Below are positions 63,517-64,000 of a DNA stretch of 64,000 nt, in pieces; position 1 is the stretch's first letter, and every line of letters starts with the position of its first letter. The stretch lies in assembly GCF_040717455.1 (NCBI RefSeq), contig NZ_JBFEFH010000029.1, positions 16,261 through 80,260 on the forward strand, in the 5' to 3' direction. The DNA comes from Tautonia sp040717455. GTDB taxonomy: Bacteria > Planctomycetota > Planctomycetia > Isosphaerales > Isosphaeraceae. Position numbers and translations under genes: made by a program. The notes beneath the pieces were generated by a model. That model was not told the DNA's origin and did no database searches. It was given only the letters and a program-made list of their open reading frames with translations.

Positions 63517-63885
63517 GCCTCACGCGCGACTCGGGCAGATAGCGGCGACCCCCTCCGGCGTTCGGCGGGACGGTGTCGATCTCGGTGGCGATGCCTGCGC
63601 GGAGACCGGTCCTGGGGGAGCCTGATTCATGCGAGGCTCCTCGCCTCGAAGCCTCGTATGAGCGAGTGCGGCCCACGAGCGTCCCTCTCAGGACAGCACC
63701 GTAGGCCGTTCGCGGACACCTCGCCTCTCGAAGACGTGTTCGAATCCCTTGAGGCGAGTCCTGGCTCGGCCGACCTGGGGCCAGCCAGTCACCTGAACTC
63801 CCGCCCCCGCATCCTGATGCGAGGACGGGAAGCAACGGGACCAATCAGGTCGCACGAAGGCGTTCCCGCGACGAAGCGACGCGGG
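63517..63885. other. Intergenic region with a small hairpin
   Basis: A 369-base gap between convergent genes. The only structure seen is CCCGCG-N9-CGCGGG (63865-63885), directly after the stop of the minus-strand Cys-rich gene. It could help terminate that transcript, but lacks a T-run. I see nothing else. Confidence 0.35.
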
Positions 63886-64000
63886 TCAGGCCGCCGTCTT
63901 GGCATCGCAGCATGCCTTGGCCTCATCGCTGCACGACTTCGCCTCGTCGCAGCACGCCTTCGCTTCGGCGCAGCATGCCTTGGCCTCGGCGGCCTTCGCT
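63886..64000 (-). CDS. Cys-rich heptad-repeat protein, C-terminal end (cut by window edge)
   Basis: The minus strand from 64000 to the stop at 63886-63888 reads AKAAEAKACCAEAKACCDEA then KSCSDEAKACCDAKTAA. The unit is AKACCDE/AKACCAE, a strict seven-residue repeat of Ala, Lys, Cys-Cys and Glu, present four times in 38 residues. This would form an amphipathic helix with a stripe of cysteines, suited to metal binding or disulfide cross-linking. No family is recognised and the N-terminus is outside the window. The repeats at DNA level are close to 21 bp, so size variation between strains is likely. Confidence 0.75.
   Translation of the reverse strand, partial: AKAAEAKACCAEAKACCDEAKSCSDEAKACCDAKTAA

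Overview
The window looks like a piece of planctomycete chromosome, most likely family Isosphaeraceae. It is very GC-rich (around 70% by eye). It carries two very long secreted beta-propeller/HEAT/CxxCH proteins of the type found mainly in the Planctomycetes-Verrucomicrobia-Chlamydiae (PVC) group. It also has a PEP-CTERM protein, several sulfatases, an archaeal-type formyltransferase/hydrolase subunit (FhcA), a TIGR03067-like protein and a Uma2 nuclease. The family assignment is inference from gene content; there is no rRNA or tRNA in the window.

Layout. 1-5.4 kb (minus) is a compact run reading PVC cytochrome-type protein, small membrane protein, galactonate dehydratase, and a galactonokinase cut by the window edge. 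5.4-6.7 kb is a gene-free stretch with a composite repeat array. 6.7-10.8 kb (plus) holds a cytosolic Ser/Thr kinase followed by fhcA. 10.8-11.4 kb (minus) is a Doc-type toxin-antitoxin pair. 11.7-15.4 kb is a second PVC cytochrome-type protein. 15.8-19.3 kb (minus) holds a secreted protein, moeA, two genes of unknown function and trpG/pabA. 19.6-25.7 kb has a His/Gly-rich secreted protein, a secreted EEP-family hydrolase, a lipoprotein-like protein, a tyrosinase and an ammonium transporter. 26.2-29.4 kb (minus) has a glycosyltransferase, a homocysteine S-methyltransferase-like protein and a site-2-type protease. 29.8-36.8 kb (plus) has a secreted PI-PLC-like protein, NAD kinase, a BASS symporter and small secreted or membrane proteins. 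37.1-43.0 kb (minus) has a PEP-CTERM protein, an M24 peptidase, a choloylglycine-hydrolase-like protein, and an amidase translationally coupled to a GatC-like small protein. 43.2-55.7 kb (plus) has mog, then three sulfatases, a secreted HAD phosphatase, a lipoprotein and two outer-membrane channels. 55.7-64 kb holds aroB, a polyprenyl synthase-dxs pair, a Uma2 nuclease, an MBL-fold hydrolase, a low-complexity lipoprotein, a UPF0047 protein, and the end of a cysteine-rich heptad-repeat protein.

How genes fit together. The most coherent accessory block is 43.9-55.7 kb, where exported sulfatases sit beside a FadL-like porin and a MetA-type channel. This suggests desulfation and uptake of hydrophobic or aromatic sulfate esters (inference). 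The 1-5.4 kb block suggests oxidation and catabolism of sugar acids through the DeLey-Doudoroff route. moeA and mog supply molybdenum cofactor. The IspA-type synthase and DXS form an isoprenoid pair.

The gene-free stretches are not empty. They hold (i) CCCTCACCC/CCCTCTCCC-type palindromes at five places, (ii) a long inverted-repeat element with one full and one internally deleted copy, and (iii) a composite repeat built from GTGCGC clusters and TTCGTTTC/GAAACGAA half-sites. These repeats, the exported galactonate dehydratase, the orphan FhcA, the GatC-like/amidase pair and the heptad Cys protein are the points most worth a second look. I did not find a convincing new defence system or a prophage.
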